This document shows positions 22,501-33,400 of a stretch of 64,000 nucleotides of DNA, piece by piece. The position numbers were made by a program, and so were the translations under genes. Origin of the DNA: Membranipora membranacea (lineage: Eukaryota > Bryozoa > Gymnolaemata > Cheilostomatida > Membraniporidae); NCBI GenBank assembly GCA_914767715.1, contig OU612072.1:16988001-17052000 (forward strand), in the 5' to 3' direction. Position 1 is the stretch's first letter, and the number at the start of each line of letters is the position of its first letter. The notes under the pieces are model-generated. The model saw nothing but the letters and a program-made list of their open reading frames with translations. It ran no database searches and was not told the DNA's origin.

Positions 22501-24203
22501 AGTTTATCTAGCTCCTGTAACAGGGTCCTCTCCAACTTCTCGAGCACTGTAAACTTGTGACTGCCACCTAAAATATTCACGGACTAACCTTTGTGAGACT
22601 TGAAATAATTTTTGCAACATGCGTAGGCAGAGACAAACATGTAGGAGATATATACACCTGAGGGGTCATTTACTCACGAAAGCATCCCCAATGGGATCCC
22701 CGAACCCACGACTCTGCGACTCATAATGTCTGGAAGAGAAGCAAGTGCTCTTACCAATTGCCCCATTTCAACATCCCAAAAATAGAATAGGCTCCTATTA
22801 GCAAGCCCGCTATGCACTAGTCGAAATTGTTCTCATGGCTTGGCTGGTATCAATTCTGTCATTTCGTGGTGAATATAAACAGGGCTCTATAATAAAGACA
22901 GACTAAAAAGTGTGTGTATTTATTCTTTAAACGTTTCAAAACAATTGGGCTACTCACCATTCGAGCAATCAATATTTTCAGGCAAGCAATTCACACAAAA
23001 GGTCTTATAGCATTCAGGACAACCAAAGGACAGCTCTTGATCTTTGTGTATAGGACAGAATCTCTTCTCTAACTTCTTCATGGCTCTTCTGTATATAGCA
23101 ATCTCCACTACCTTGTGTTCCGGATTCAGTTCGAAATGAGGCTGAAAAGTACATAAAGCAAAATAGATCGTATGGCGATATATTCAATGTGTTATAGAGG
23201 ATTAAATTCAGAACAGATGATAGGCGTTGGGAATCGAAAGGTTAGACAAGTTAAATATATGGTGTATAGGGTGTCTCGTCCACATCCCATGGTTACACAG
23301 TACAATTGGGATATGATGTGTCCTTACTGAGGTCGATCTTTGTTTGAAAGTCTGGTAGTTGTTCTCTTGTTTTTGTTCGAAACAATCTAATCTGTCATTG
23401 TCTCATAAAAGGAGGGCACTTTCATTGGTGGGGGTACTTTTTAGAAAAGTTAGAACCCTATAGTGTGCTTTGCCAACCGATTAATCTCTACACTGTATTG
23501 GGAAGATAACTTTAAGCGATGGGATGGGAAGGAACAGAGCAGAATACATTAAAATTCTCTTAAGGTATTGTCATGCGATAGACAGAAAAACAATTACGGT
23601 GAAGAACAAAATTAGATGAAAATCAAAAGAATTGAGAAATGCAATTTGAACGATATCAGATCATGTTATATCGAAAAGTTTCACTCACCCCGGAGTGGTT
23701 GTCACAGAATACATTGTTACAGTCATAACAATACATGTCAGCAGTATATTTATCTTTCTCATTTTTCTTCTCACAAACATGACAGAGAATTATCTTCTCT
23801 TCTGCTTTTTTGCTTGAGGCTGACGGGATGTTCACAACAGTCTCGGCAGTGACTGATCTACAACACATAGAATGGCAATTGCAAAGGGACAGCAGAGTAC
23901 AAAGAGACAGTAAATGAGTAGCAATCGACCTTGTTGATGGAGATATTTTTCGGTGATATTTTACTGGCAATCAGCCAGGTTTGTAAATAAATTTATTAGA
24001 TTATAACAATAGACCAAGGTTTACCTGCATGTTTTACAAGGAAACACTTGAGTTGACACTTCAGAGAGGGTCAGTAGACACTTGGTACAGATTGTATGAG
24101 AACAGGGTAGTAGTTTTATATCACAACTGAGAAAAGTATCAAACTCCATACAGATGTAACACTGCGCTTCGTTCTCCCCCGACGTTATCTGAGCGGTGGC
24201 CAT
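19560..24203 (-). CDS. TRIM-like protein: RING, two B-boxes, coiled coil, NHL-like beta-propeller region
   Basis: Minus-strand exons with matching phases: 24203-24025, 23851-23689, 23141-22958, 22567-22371, 22153-21983, 21418-21307 and 20381-19560, about 609 codons so far. Exon 1 starts at ATG 24203 and holds a C3HC4 RING (CYICMEF, PCSHTICTKC, FPCKTC). Exon 2 has a B-box1-like Cys/His set (CHVCEKK, YCYDCNNVFCDNH). Exon 3 has a B-box2 (CPIHKDQELSFGCPECYKTFC). Exons 4-5 are heptad-rich coiled coil. The last exon has a Pro-rich linker, then about 200 residues of repeating strands (e.g. TYVGQIGG, LAAYNNRLYSLMV, NQLAVGDW) like an NHL/WD propeller. Members of this family are mostly E3 ubiquitin ligases; substrate unknown. 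A GTAGGT donor at 19559 implies at least one more exon, which I could not find before the repeats and the DIRS-like element. A LINE relic sits in intron 6. Confidence 0.85.
20680..21010 (+). mobile_element. LINE 3' remnant in a TRIM-like gene intron
   Basis: On the + strand, antisense to the host gene, KALNNLSPPYIFDFF is followed in the shifted frame by a segment with LPSSLRSTLTLNMFKKRL. The K.LN.L.PPY.. and ..LP..LR....FKK.L motifs are the usual C-terminal tail after the reverse transcriptase in CR1/L2-like LINEs. The fragment is frameshifted and lies entirely between exons 21307 and 20381. Confidence 0.65.
22645..22775 (-). repeat. tRNA-derived SINE, family S2, minus orientation
   Basis: On the minus strand an A-box-like GGGGCAATTGGTAAGAGC and a B-box-like GTGGGTTCGGGGATCCC are followed by a body ending near AGGTGTATATATCTCC. 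The body end matches the copy at 25185-25345. It lies in intron 3 of the TRIM-like gene. Confidence 0.6.
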
Positions 24204-24429
24204 TTTTCAAATTAAGAATCTCTGCTGCTGGTGAATAATAGAACACATTTTGGTGCAGTGCTTAGAAAACTAATGGACATGCATATGGAGGTTCAGAAGT
24301 TGACTTTAGTTAAAACATCGAGCCGATTGTGGACTGTTGTCCCATTGCAGAGCATGTTTTACCGACTCACAGTCACCAAGGATCGAGTTAGAGACCTCCT
24401 TGCAGTGACCAATCAATAAAAAGTGTACT

Positions 24430-25130
24430 AGACTCGTCACACACCAACTGCCCCCTATAAGCTGTGTGGGTCATTGTGACTCAGCGAGTTGGAGAAGTCT
24501 CCTGATCACGGCCATGTTTTCCATCCTGAAAAATCTGCTTGTCTGCTTGGTTGCAAATAAAAGCTATCCAAAAGGATATTACAATACAGATTACGGCTAG
24601 TATAATGAGGCTAAATTCTAGGATGCTGGTCATCTACCCTCCTAGCAGTATTGGAGAACAAGTTGTATCACAGGCAAATCTAGTCTACTAGTGCAAGTTA
24701 CCAATAACATAATAATACTAAAACCAGGAAATACAAAAATGAAATCTCAGAAAAAAGTCACTGTGCCATAGATGATTAATTGCAAGCTTCCAAACTGCCT
24801 AGCACTTCAAATCAAATGGCCACCAAGCCTTTTCAGACCATTTACTCCTTAATTTCATCAAATCTTTCAGACTTAGATTGAGGGACTCACCTGCACAACT
24901 TGTCACTAGTAGAGCTTTGAACAAAATGGATGACTATTGCTATATATTAACATAGGTCATTGGAAAATGGAAAACCCACAAGCAGTTTCTGTCAAAACTG
25001 TGGGGTGACAAATCACATCACATTGCAGCTTCAGATTTGACATTTATTGCGGGAGCAGGTTTTTGCTGACCAATGAGAAAGGAGAATTCTGAGCCTCCTG
25101 ATTGGGCTAACATATAAACAAACATGAGTT
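24430..25130. other. Intergenic stretch with no recognised feature
   Basis: It lies upstream of the TRIM-like start codon. Short ORFs only; no repeat family member or RNA gene was recognised. Confidence 0.5.
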
Positions 25131-25184
25131 GCCTACCTCCTTATTGGGGTAGGATAACTCAGACCTGCTATCCAAGTGTTAATG

Positions 25185-25345
25185 AGGAGAGGTATACACC
25201 CGAGGGTGCTGGGGGCTGGAACAATCAACAATGAAAGCTCCCCCAGTGGGACTCGAACCCACAACTCCTGCGGCACTAGTCGCCTGGCAGTGAATAGCAA
25301 GCGCGCTAACCGATTGCGCCATCTCACCATCCCCAAAAAAAGAAT
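25185..25345 (-). repeat. tRNA-derived SINE, family S2, minus orientation (best copy)
   Basis: On the minus strand the head reads GATGGCGCAATCGGTTAGCG (A box) and GTGGGTTCGAGTCCC (B box) about 60 bases later, then a body with GGGGGAGCTTTC and CCTCGGGTGTATACC. The near-intact tRNA-like promoter suggests a fairly young insert. It lies between the TRIM-like gene and MRPL4. The 61- and 67-codon ORFs across it are incidental. Confidence 0.7.
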
Positions 25346-25448
25346 GGGTCGATGGCGCTAATTAGATAGCCTGCTAGGATAACTCAGACCTGCTATCCAA
25401 GTGTTAATTAAGTATATACTTCCCGTTTATTGTGCCTGTGGCAACCTT

Positions 25449-25545
25449 AAGTTTGGTCCATTGCCTGCATTCCGAGTCGCTCCCGATCAACTGGTCACGC
25501 CGCAGGGAAGGGAGCAACAGGAATGCAAGCGATTGGACCAAACTT
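25449..25545. mobile_element. Foldback element, family F1, copy a
   Basis: The left arm AAGTTTGGTCCATTGCCTGC and its imperfect complement (GCGATTGGACCAAACTT) close a hairpin of about 97 bp. Inner arms are CATTCCGAGTCGCTCCC and GGGAGCAACAGGAATG. It belongs to a family with copies at 32606, 33193, 50437, 59472 and 60914. Confidence 0.65.
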
Positions 25546-25795
25546 GTTCTAGGCAACCTTGTGTTCTGTTGAATTAACTATCAATTGATTGTTTTGTTTG
25601 TTAAAGAATTGTTATATAAACTATACACTGATACGCTCAGGGAACCCAACAAATACACACATGACAGTAAGGTTTCAAGTGAAGTTATATAGGAAGTTGG
25701 TTATAGGCGAACTGAAAAGATTAAGGGTAGTAGAGCGTTACTTTCCTTGTATGACAAGTGCTAGCTTATGTATCTAGTCAAACCATTATAAAAGT

Positions 25796-25801
25796 TTTAT
25801 T
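25796..25801 (-). terminator. Possible MRPL4 polyadenylation signal
   Basis: AATAAA on the minus strand about 190 bases past the MRPL4 stop codon; a plausible distance, but unproven. Confidence 0.4.
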
Positions 25802-25993
25802 TTTTGCGTGCATGTATCTATACCTATACCAGCAAGTTTGTTTTATTGAGAATGAACATGTAAAGAATTTGAAACACGTGTTCAAGTACCCTGAAACGTG
25901 TGATCAGCAAGTTTCAATTTCAGGTCAACCAGCTCAAAACATAAAAAAAAGTATTCCTGTACAATGAGTGCCTCTGATAATAATGGTTACGTT

Positions 25994-28900
25994 CTACAAC
26001 GGATCATGATCGCCCTTCTTGTATTTGATCTGCATGACTCCGGGTTTGTGATAATGATAGAGTATTCTCTCTTCTATTTTATTGACAGCGGGTAAAGTCA
26101 GCACAACTGCTTCGTGTTTCACCATACTGTGTACATTTAAACCTGAAAACGGTAGAAAATAAACCCTTAGAAAAAAGCAAGCTGATCTGCGGGAGCAAGT
26201 AATCAAAATATGTTACTTATTTTTGCAGAATATTTTGATTTTATATCTATTTATGGTTTCATTTACAGAAAATGGACAGGGCTTAACTTACCGAGCTGCG
26301 CTTGGCTCCAACAGGGCAAAAATTAGCATAAAGATAAAAGTGTTATACTGTTAAAATACAGATTAGTTATGGGCGAAGCTAAGGAAAATGTTGCCTCTGT
26401 AATTTGGGGCACATACTGACAAATAATTGCAGCGCACTGCACAAGCAGTTATGTGCTTATTCACACTTAACATATAGCGATCCACAGATGGATGTTGCAC
26501 ATAGAAATTCATGATGTTTGTAGAATAGCTCAAGATTAATTTTCGAAGCTATCTTTATAGCTCACATGAAATCTATCATCACAACAGCGATTACTTTCAT
26601 TAGCCTGAAATAGTGTTATGTTATGAGAAATCATCATGTGACCTGCAGGGAGCTATAACAAAGAACAAATAAAAAAAATCAGGAGGAGCACTTTTTATCG
26701 CCGGCTATATCTCGGGAAGTTATGCGCATCTATCATTGAACTTCACGACATATAAGTGGAGACATTGATGAATATAATGTGACAGTAAGAAGGTGATCGA
26801 CCAATTAGCCCAGAAGTCATGAAGCCCAGAAGTAATGAAGCCCAGAAGTTATGAAGTCCAGAAACTATGAAGTCCAGAAATAATGAGTGAAAAATCACGA
26901 TGACAATTATGCTGGTGCTACTGAGAGTCTTGAGGGGGGGGGGGGGGGTACTCACCTAACACAGACATAGCATTATATTCTGGGACTTTACTGAGAGAGT
27001 TGGCTATATTCTGAGGCATTTCATCAGCATCATCCACAAAGAGGACAGACAATCCCCAATCTCGTGATTTCACTAAATCTCTCATATACTCTGGGTCTTC
27101 TGTGGGTATATCCAGCGAGTCCACCACAAAGAGGGAGTTCTACAACCAACAATATATCCGTATTAACCATTATAACTTAATAATGATAAAAAAAAGTGTG
27201 ACATAAGAGGGCAGAAACTGGTTAATTTGATAAGAATGATCTAACAAAAAAGCAGACATGGACTTTACGTCCCTCTGCCATCTTCTTGGCCTTGTGCTTT
27301 AAATATATTATATATATACAATGTTCTACATCCTTTCTGCTAAGTTAGTCGGCAATTTAGCTTAGATACTGCAGTTTATATTATTATATCATTATTATAT
27401 AACATAATATGTCTATATATATATATATATAGCCGTGGTGGCAGGTTACAATTCATAACACTCACCTGAGCAAACTTCATAGATAGAGTAGTGGTGAGAC
27501 CGAGAACCCTAACTCCAAACGCCAGATTGTAAAAATAACTGAGCGGCCCTCTTGGTCCCTTAGCGGCACCACCTAAAATATAATAGTGGTACCCATGAAG
27601 ACAAGTCATGCTTTAAAATTAAAGAATGATTTCACGAAGATGCCGCTGATGAAATTATATGGTAGGACCTGTTTGACAATTTACCAGAAACAAATTATTC
27701 TGATAAGTAGTAATTTGCAGAGTTCAATCATGGTTAGTTTACAACAACAATAACCAACATGTGACACCCTGGGATCACACTAACTTATCCGCCATTTGAA
27801 TCAACCTTGTATCTTCCTCTTCACATTAAACCTAGTATGTTTCGACAAGAGTCTTTGGTCAGAAAAATGCTAAGTTCAAACTAACAATAATACATTACCT
27901 CCTTTCCACAGAGGAGATCTTATACTGCCATGACGAGCTCTGCCAGTTCCTTTTTGAGGCCAGGGCTTTCTTCCTCCACCTGACATCTCTGCACGGGTCT
28001 TCACTCGAGTGTAGTTCTGCATCAAACACAAAAAGTCAAATTCGTAGTACATGAATACTGTTGTCAATGAGAGAAAATCACTTTATTTGTTTTTCATAAA
28101 CTGGAACTGGAATGTCAACATATGTGTCAGCAGTAAAATAGCTAGTCACCAATAATGATGTGGCTTGACTGAATGCGAGAGTTCCTTAATCTGCATCCGC
28201 GTCAGCTCTACCAATAAATCACAGGAATGTTGTTTCATTTGCGGAACTATAGACAGGGGATATAATGTAGTCTGTTTCCGGCGTTGTGGAAAAATGCAGG
28301 TTGCAATTTCTTCTTGGGTTTATCAAAGGTGTGCAATTTCTATACAGTCCAATATTTGGCGATAGTCCAGCTGAGACAACAATGAAGGTATTTCCAGTAA
28401 TCCCAGGACAAAAGCTGCTCACAAATAACACCTTGGTTTATCATTTAGCTCTTTACAGTCATGTAATTGCAATTCTTCCCACATTGGAGAATTTTCAAAC
28501 ATGGTTTGATTGTCCAACCAACTTTTTCATACTTACAATTTTTTTATATTTTAGCTGCCAGTCTATATTCTCATGTACTATGTCTACCCTGCAATAAAGA
28601 AGTACGCATGATATAGAGAAGTTTTGTATATTTTTTCTCATATTATGAGCGAGAGAAACAGGCAAAGTAATGAGGCATTTAATTATTATTTCCAAAAACG
28701 CGGCGCTATCCTGATAATTCTTGTTCTAGATATAAATTGTGGGAAATTAATTCTGTTGACGGATAACTATTATAACACAGTATGCCCTCACACATCATAA
28801 ATGGCACATTTAATTTGAATTATTTCAATTTCAATCAAAGAAAGGAAGGGCTCAGTATTCAGTTCACTTGACATTGTGCCAACAACCTATTTGCGCATGA

Positions 28901-29749
28901 AATTATCTTAGTTGGGGATTAGTCAAACCACTCACCTTGGGGGAGAAGCGAACACTGTGGGATGAAGGTCGATGATGCCGATTTTGTGATCTTGTAACCT
29001 TGACATTGTGCTGACCCAGCTTTGTACTTTCATATCTCCGGGTTTAGGAGGGTAAAGTAACTCTCTGCTGCAAATCTGTTCGGTGGTCAGCTGGGTAGAC
29101 ACCTCTGCACTGGACTCAGAAGCTATAATGGTAGAGTCATTCATTCTTTAATTAAACCAACTTCTAAGTAACAACAGCGGTAATACAGCTTAGTCAGTCG
29201 ACACAGAAATTTACTGACCAAACAAGCAAACATAGACTTATTAATATACCTAAACAGTAGGCCTACCATAAATAGCAAAGTGAGCAACTAGATATGGACT
29301 TAACATTGGCTTGCACTCCGCACCCCAGGCTTTACGTTGAAAACTTATACCTTAATTGTCAGCAACAATTCATTATCACTTATGTTTCTCACGATGTGAC
29401 ATGATCCATTTTTATGTGCAAAATTTGATATCTGAATGCGACCTACAATTGAGTCCTACACGTAGGCTATGGTGTCCTTCCTAGGTGTATTATTAAGTCT
29501 ATGATATTCCTTATGTGGCAATATTCTACCATCAATAGCACAACTTTACAGAGGGATCAGGTCCAAAATATGAACAGACCAAGAGATCTCTACACAAATA
29601 TGGCTGATCGCAAATTGTAGCAAATACCACAGGCAAGGGCAAAGAGCCAGATAGAGAGAAATAGCCAGCATACCTGTGTTTTTGAGTTCTGTGGAGGGAT
29701 CACCCGATGTGGAGGTACAGTAACAGAGAACACATCGCTGACTCCTCCC
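25994..29749 (-). CDS. MRPL4: Mitochondrial ribosomal protein L4 (uL4m)
   Basis: Minus-strand exons with matching phases: 29749-29674, 29122-28936, 28588-28537, 28016-27899, 27572-27466, 27139-26956 and 26142-25994 (873 nt, 290 codons plus stop), lacking the first exon. uL4m binds rRNA near the exit tunnel of the mitochondrial large subunit. Landmarks are [43 protein letters not shown] (the glycine-rich extended loop), [34 protein letters not shown] and [11 protein letters not shown]...LTLPAV. The 5' part is Ser/Thr-rich, as expected after a mitochondrial presequence. A 52-nt exon (28588-28537) is phase-consistent and codes [12 protein letters not shown] possible first exon is ATG at 30112 with a weak GT donor at 30100, which would add only four codons. 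The human protein is about 311 residues, so the length fits. Confidence 0.93.
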
Positions 29750-30471
29750 CTGTGGAATAGATTAATATTTTAGAATGATATACATATATACATACATGAT
29801 TGATACAGCAAGAGCACTGGGTATGTCTTTTTACAAGCCTTAGCCTGGCACTTGTATTTTAATTATATGTTTAGAATCATGTACCAAGCATTCTGTACAT
29901 GGGAAAGTTACAGGCTTGTTATCCAAGGAGCCTATATCTGCAGGTGTTGATCAATCCAACCCTGCAATAACTATCACTTTACTATACTATCATCATCATC
30001 ATCATCAACCTTCCTGCAGCACAGCCAATAATTATGAATCTCAAAAGAGGTAGTACTATTCCTAACTATGACAACTCACAAATTGTGCATTTCTAAGTAC
30101 TCTTCCTAGCATGATCCTCCTAGGCTGGGCATTGGCATTGAATGTTATTATTGAGTGAGAATGAATGAATGAATAGAGTTGACACAGTTGTTATTGTGAT
30201 TTATCCTGCAAAATCTGAAACGAAATGCTTGCCAAAACCGGAAACAAATTTATGCAGAGCTATCTTGTAGGCTATGAACCTTTCACTTGGTTTGCTTTTG
30301 CATATCGGGCAGATAGCACAAACCCACAGTTCTTTCAAAAAATATTCAACTTTCGAAACTGTTTATGAAGTCAAGGTCATTCGTCGATGAAAAAGAAAGA
30401 AAATCACAGAGCATAAGTGTTGGTGTAAGGTGAATTTATTTTGAGAAAACAATTGAGTCCACACTGACAAG
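29750..30471. promoter_or_regulatory. Divergent promoter region of MRPL4 and POLR2G
   Basis: The interval separates the first confirmed MRPL4 exon (-) from the POLR2G start codon (+). Both are housekeeping genes, so a shared bidirectional promoter is likely. There is no clear TATA box, and the sequence is AT-rich with no obvious CpG island. A (CAT)n run lies at about 29991-30006. Confidence 0.5.
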
Positions 30472-33400
30472 ATGTTCTACCATGTAAGTCCAGTGAGCAG
30501 CAAATGTGAGATACTTTTACACACAACCTGTAGTAATTAAAATATTATTACACTCAACTAAGGCTTTCTGCATTGATAGCTACTGAGTCATCATCATAAT
30601 TACTGTATGTATGCTATTCTCAACTGTATTTATTACAGTCATTATCTCCTCCAGCCAGCACAATAGCACACTATTTAAGTTGTAACTTGGAAAAGGTGGG
30701 GTCAAAACATTGGCATAGCTCTGGGAACTGGCGAGTTCTGGGCTGTCGCTGACACATAGTCGGAAAACCCTTGCTGGCATTCTGGGATGCCATCGGCTTA
30801 GCCGGGAAAACCCATGGCTGGTGGTATTCCACTACATATATCGAGCATACATACAGATGGTCAACTGGCCACTACAACTAAATAGCTCACTTATCTGACC
30901 TAACAAGGTTACACACTTATCATACACCATTGGTATCCAATCCATTCCATTCATACTCTCACCTGGACATACTGACAGACTCACTCGACATCTATCTCTC
31001 TGGTAATTATTATTTACATCTAAACCTTCTTGCATACTGATATAAATCTTAGCTGGGCTAAGTTGAACCACCTTGCGATTAGCATCCAACCACGTATCAC
31101 AAAATGGCTCACAGGTGTTAGGGTTGAATCATTTAAATTTGAACTGACTGATATCAGTCTCAATTCCTTAGGCTAAGGACTGACTGGAGTATTCCTCCAG
31201 CCCTTGCTCTGCTCATTTATGATTTATTATTTACTTTTAGTTATTTATTACTTACTTATTACTATTATTTATTAAAGTTATTTAGGCATTTTTTTCAATT
31301 ACATTACAGATACTACAATGAATCGCTTTTATGTGTACTTTGCCAATGTCAATATACTCACTTAACCTTGGACCATATTTTGGTTTACGATGTTACTAGC
31401 TAGCCTGCCTTATCAATACACAGTACAGGTACAGTCCCCTGACAGGTATATGGGACTCTGAACTTCTGAATTAGAGCCAAGTCAAGAAACTAGGACTGCA
31501 TACTATGTATTTTAAAGTCCAAGTTGTGACAGCTAATTTCGCTTAGATTGCGTCTGATTTGACCATTACAAAATAAAGTACAGTTGTAAAAAAAAAACCT
31601 TTACCAGTGGTTCCTAGATATTGTAGCAGCGGGTTGATTGTGTATACCCACAAAGGAGTGTAGCAAAAGTGGAGAACTGAGGCTAGCATACACACTCCCC
31701 AGCCATCGATCACACACACCCAGCATGCATTCAGACAGGCAAACTTTGCCTGCCATTGAACTCCTTTGTTCACCATACAAAGGGCCTTTTGTTATACAAC
31801 TCTCATAGGTGTTTTGGGACATGGCACCAAGACATCGGCCCCAGGGCCTATCCAACATACTACAGCATAACTGTACTTTATTTTGTAATGACTGCACGAT
31901 TGCTCCTGTCCTGTTAAGTTTCAGAAGCAAGCTGTATGCAGCTGCCAGTTAGATCTTGGGAAGGTTTTATAGCACAATATGTCCAATATAAAGCAATGAA
32001 ATTGTAGAAATGGAGAAATCACAATCAGTATATGTGTACAAATATAATTTATGGTAGTTCTGGTGTGGTTTTATATAGAAGGTAGAATATTGGGTCATGT
32101 ATCAATGGGCAAGCACCTGAATAACAAAATTTCTGGGAAAAAGCCATGGGATGTAATGTTGGGCATGAGGTTAACAATAAGATTCAATGAATATACTTTG
32201 TGTTTGTAGGTATCTCTGGACCATGAGGTGTTGTTACATCCTCGATACTTTGGACCCAGTCTACTGTCTGTAGTAAAACAAAAACTATTCAATGAAGTTG
32301 AGGGAACGTGTAGTGGAAAGTAGGTATTTCCCTGTTATGACGTTTTAATGCATAACCACGCTACCCCTCAAACTTGTTAGATAGGGTATGAATACAGGTA
32401 ATGAATATTATATATATATATATATATATATATTCAGGTATGAACACAGTGATATAGTTACTTGAGCGATTGTAGATCATCGCAAAGATCAACACCCTGT
32501 CTTCATCATTGCCCACCATCTGCATTTATAATTTCTAATAATTGTATTATTATTGAATGGTTGCGTTTTATGTCATATTCATGTGTAGTATTGACAACAT
32601 GTGTACCTAGATCCAGTTTGATCATTTTTCCCACATTGGAATCGCCCCCTTCGGCGTTTCAGTAGAGGGGGGCAATTCCAATGTGGGGAAAAATGGATCA
32701 AACTGACCTAATGTATACCTAGCCTACTACAAAATCTGTATTCTTGGGGGTATTCCTAACTTGTATACAAACTAACAAATTTTTTCTCTATCTAAACAGA
32801 TACGGATTTGTGATCGCTGTGACAACCATTGACAGCATTGGATCAGGTCAGATTTTAGCTGGACGTGGATTCGTTAACTATCCAATCAAATACAAGGCAA
32901 TAGTCTTTCGACCAATAAAAGGAGAGGTCATTGAGGCCATCGTCACACAAGTCAACAAGGTATGTAGATTAGTTATTATTGTGAAGTGATTTCAGTGCAA
33001 TAATGTCTCATCTTTTTTTTTAATATGTTGATATTTAGTGATTATTTTTATTGATTTAGTGATATTATTGATTATTTATTGATATAAATGAGTGGATTCA
33101 CACCATCTCTTGGTTAGCTACCTTGTTGTTTCAAGACTAGGCACACGTACATCAATTATATGAAGATTTACTGGCTGACTGCCTAGATCATGTATAATCC
33201 AATTTGCCTGTATCGGAGACTCCCCCCTTCGAGCTGGCGACGGCTCATCAGTAGAATAGGAATGGCCATTTATACAGGCAAATTGAGTCAAACTTCAATT
33301 CAATTGAAAAACAATTCAAGCTTGAGCTTGTTGGTTCGAGGTCTGTTCACAGGGTACGAAATAGGGAATTCGCTTCATTCATACATTATCTAATAACTGG

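Noticed and set aside
25176-25361. ORFs on both strands around 25250
   Set aside because: They lie across a tRNA-derived SINE.
31543-31930. Overlapping minus ORFs of 77 and 109 codons in POLR2G intron 1
   Set aside because: Two frames open together, no domain and no splice context; likely chance.
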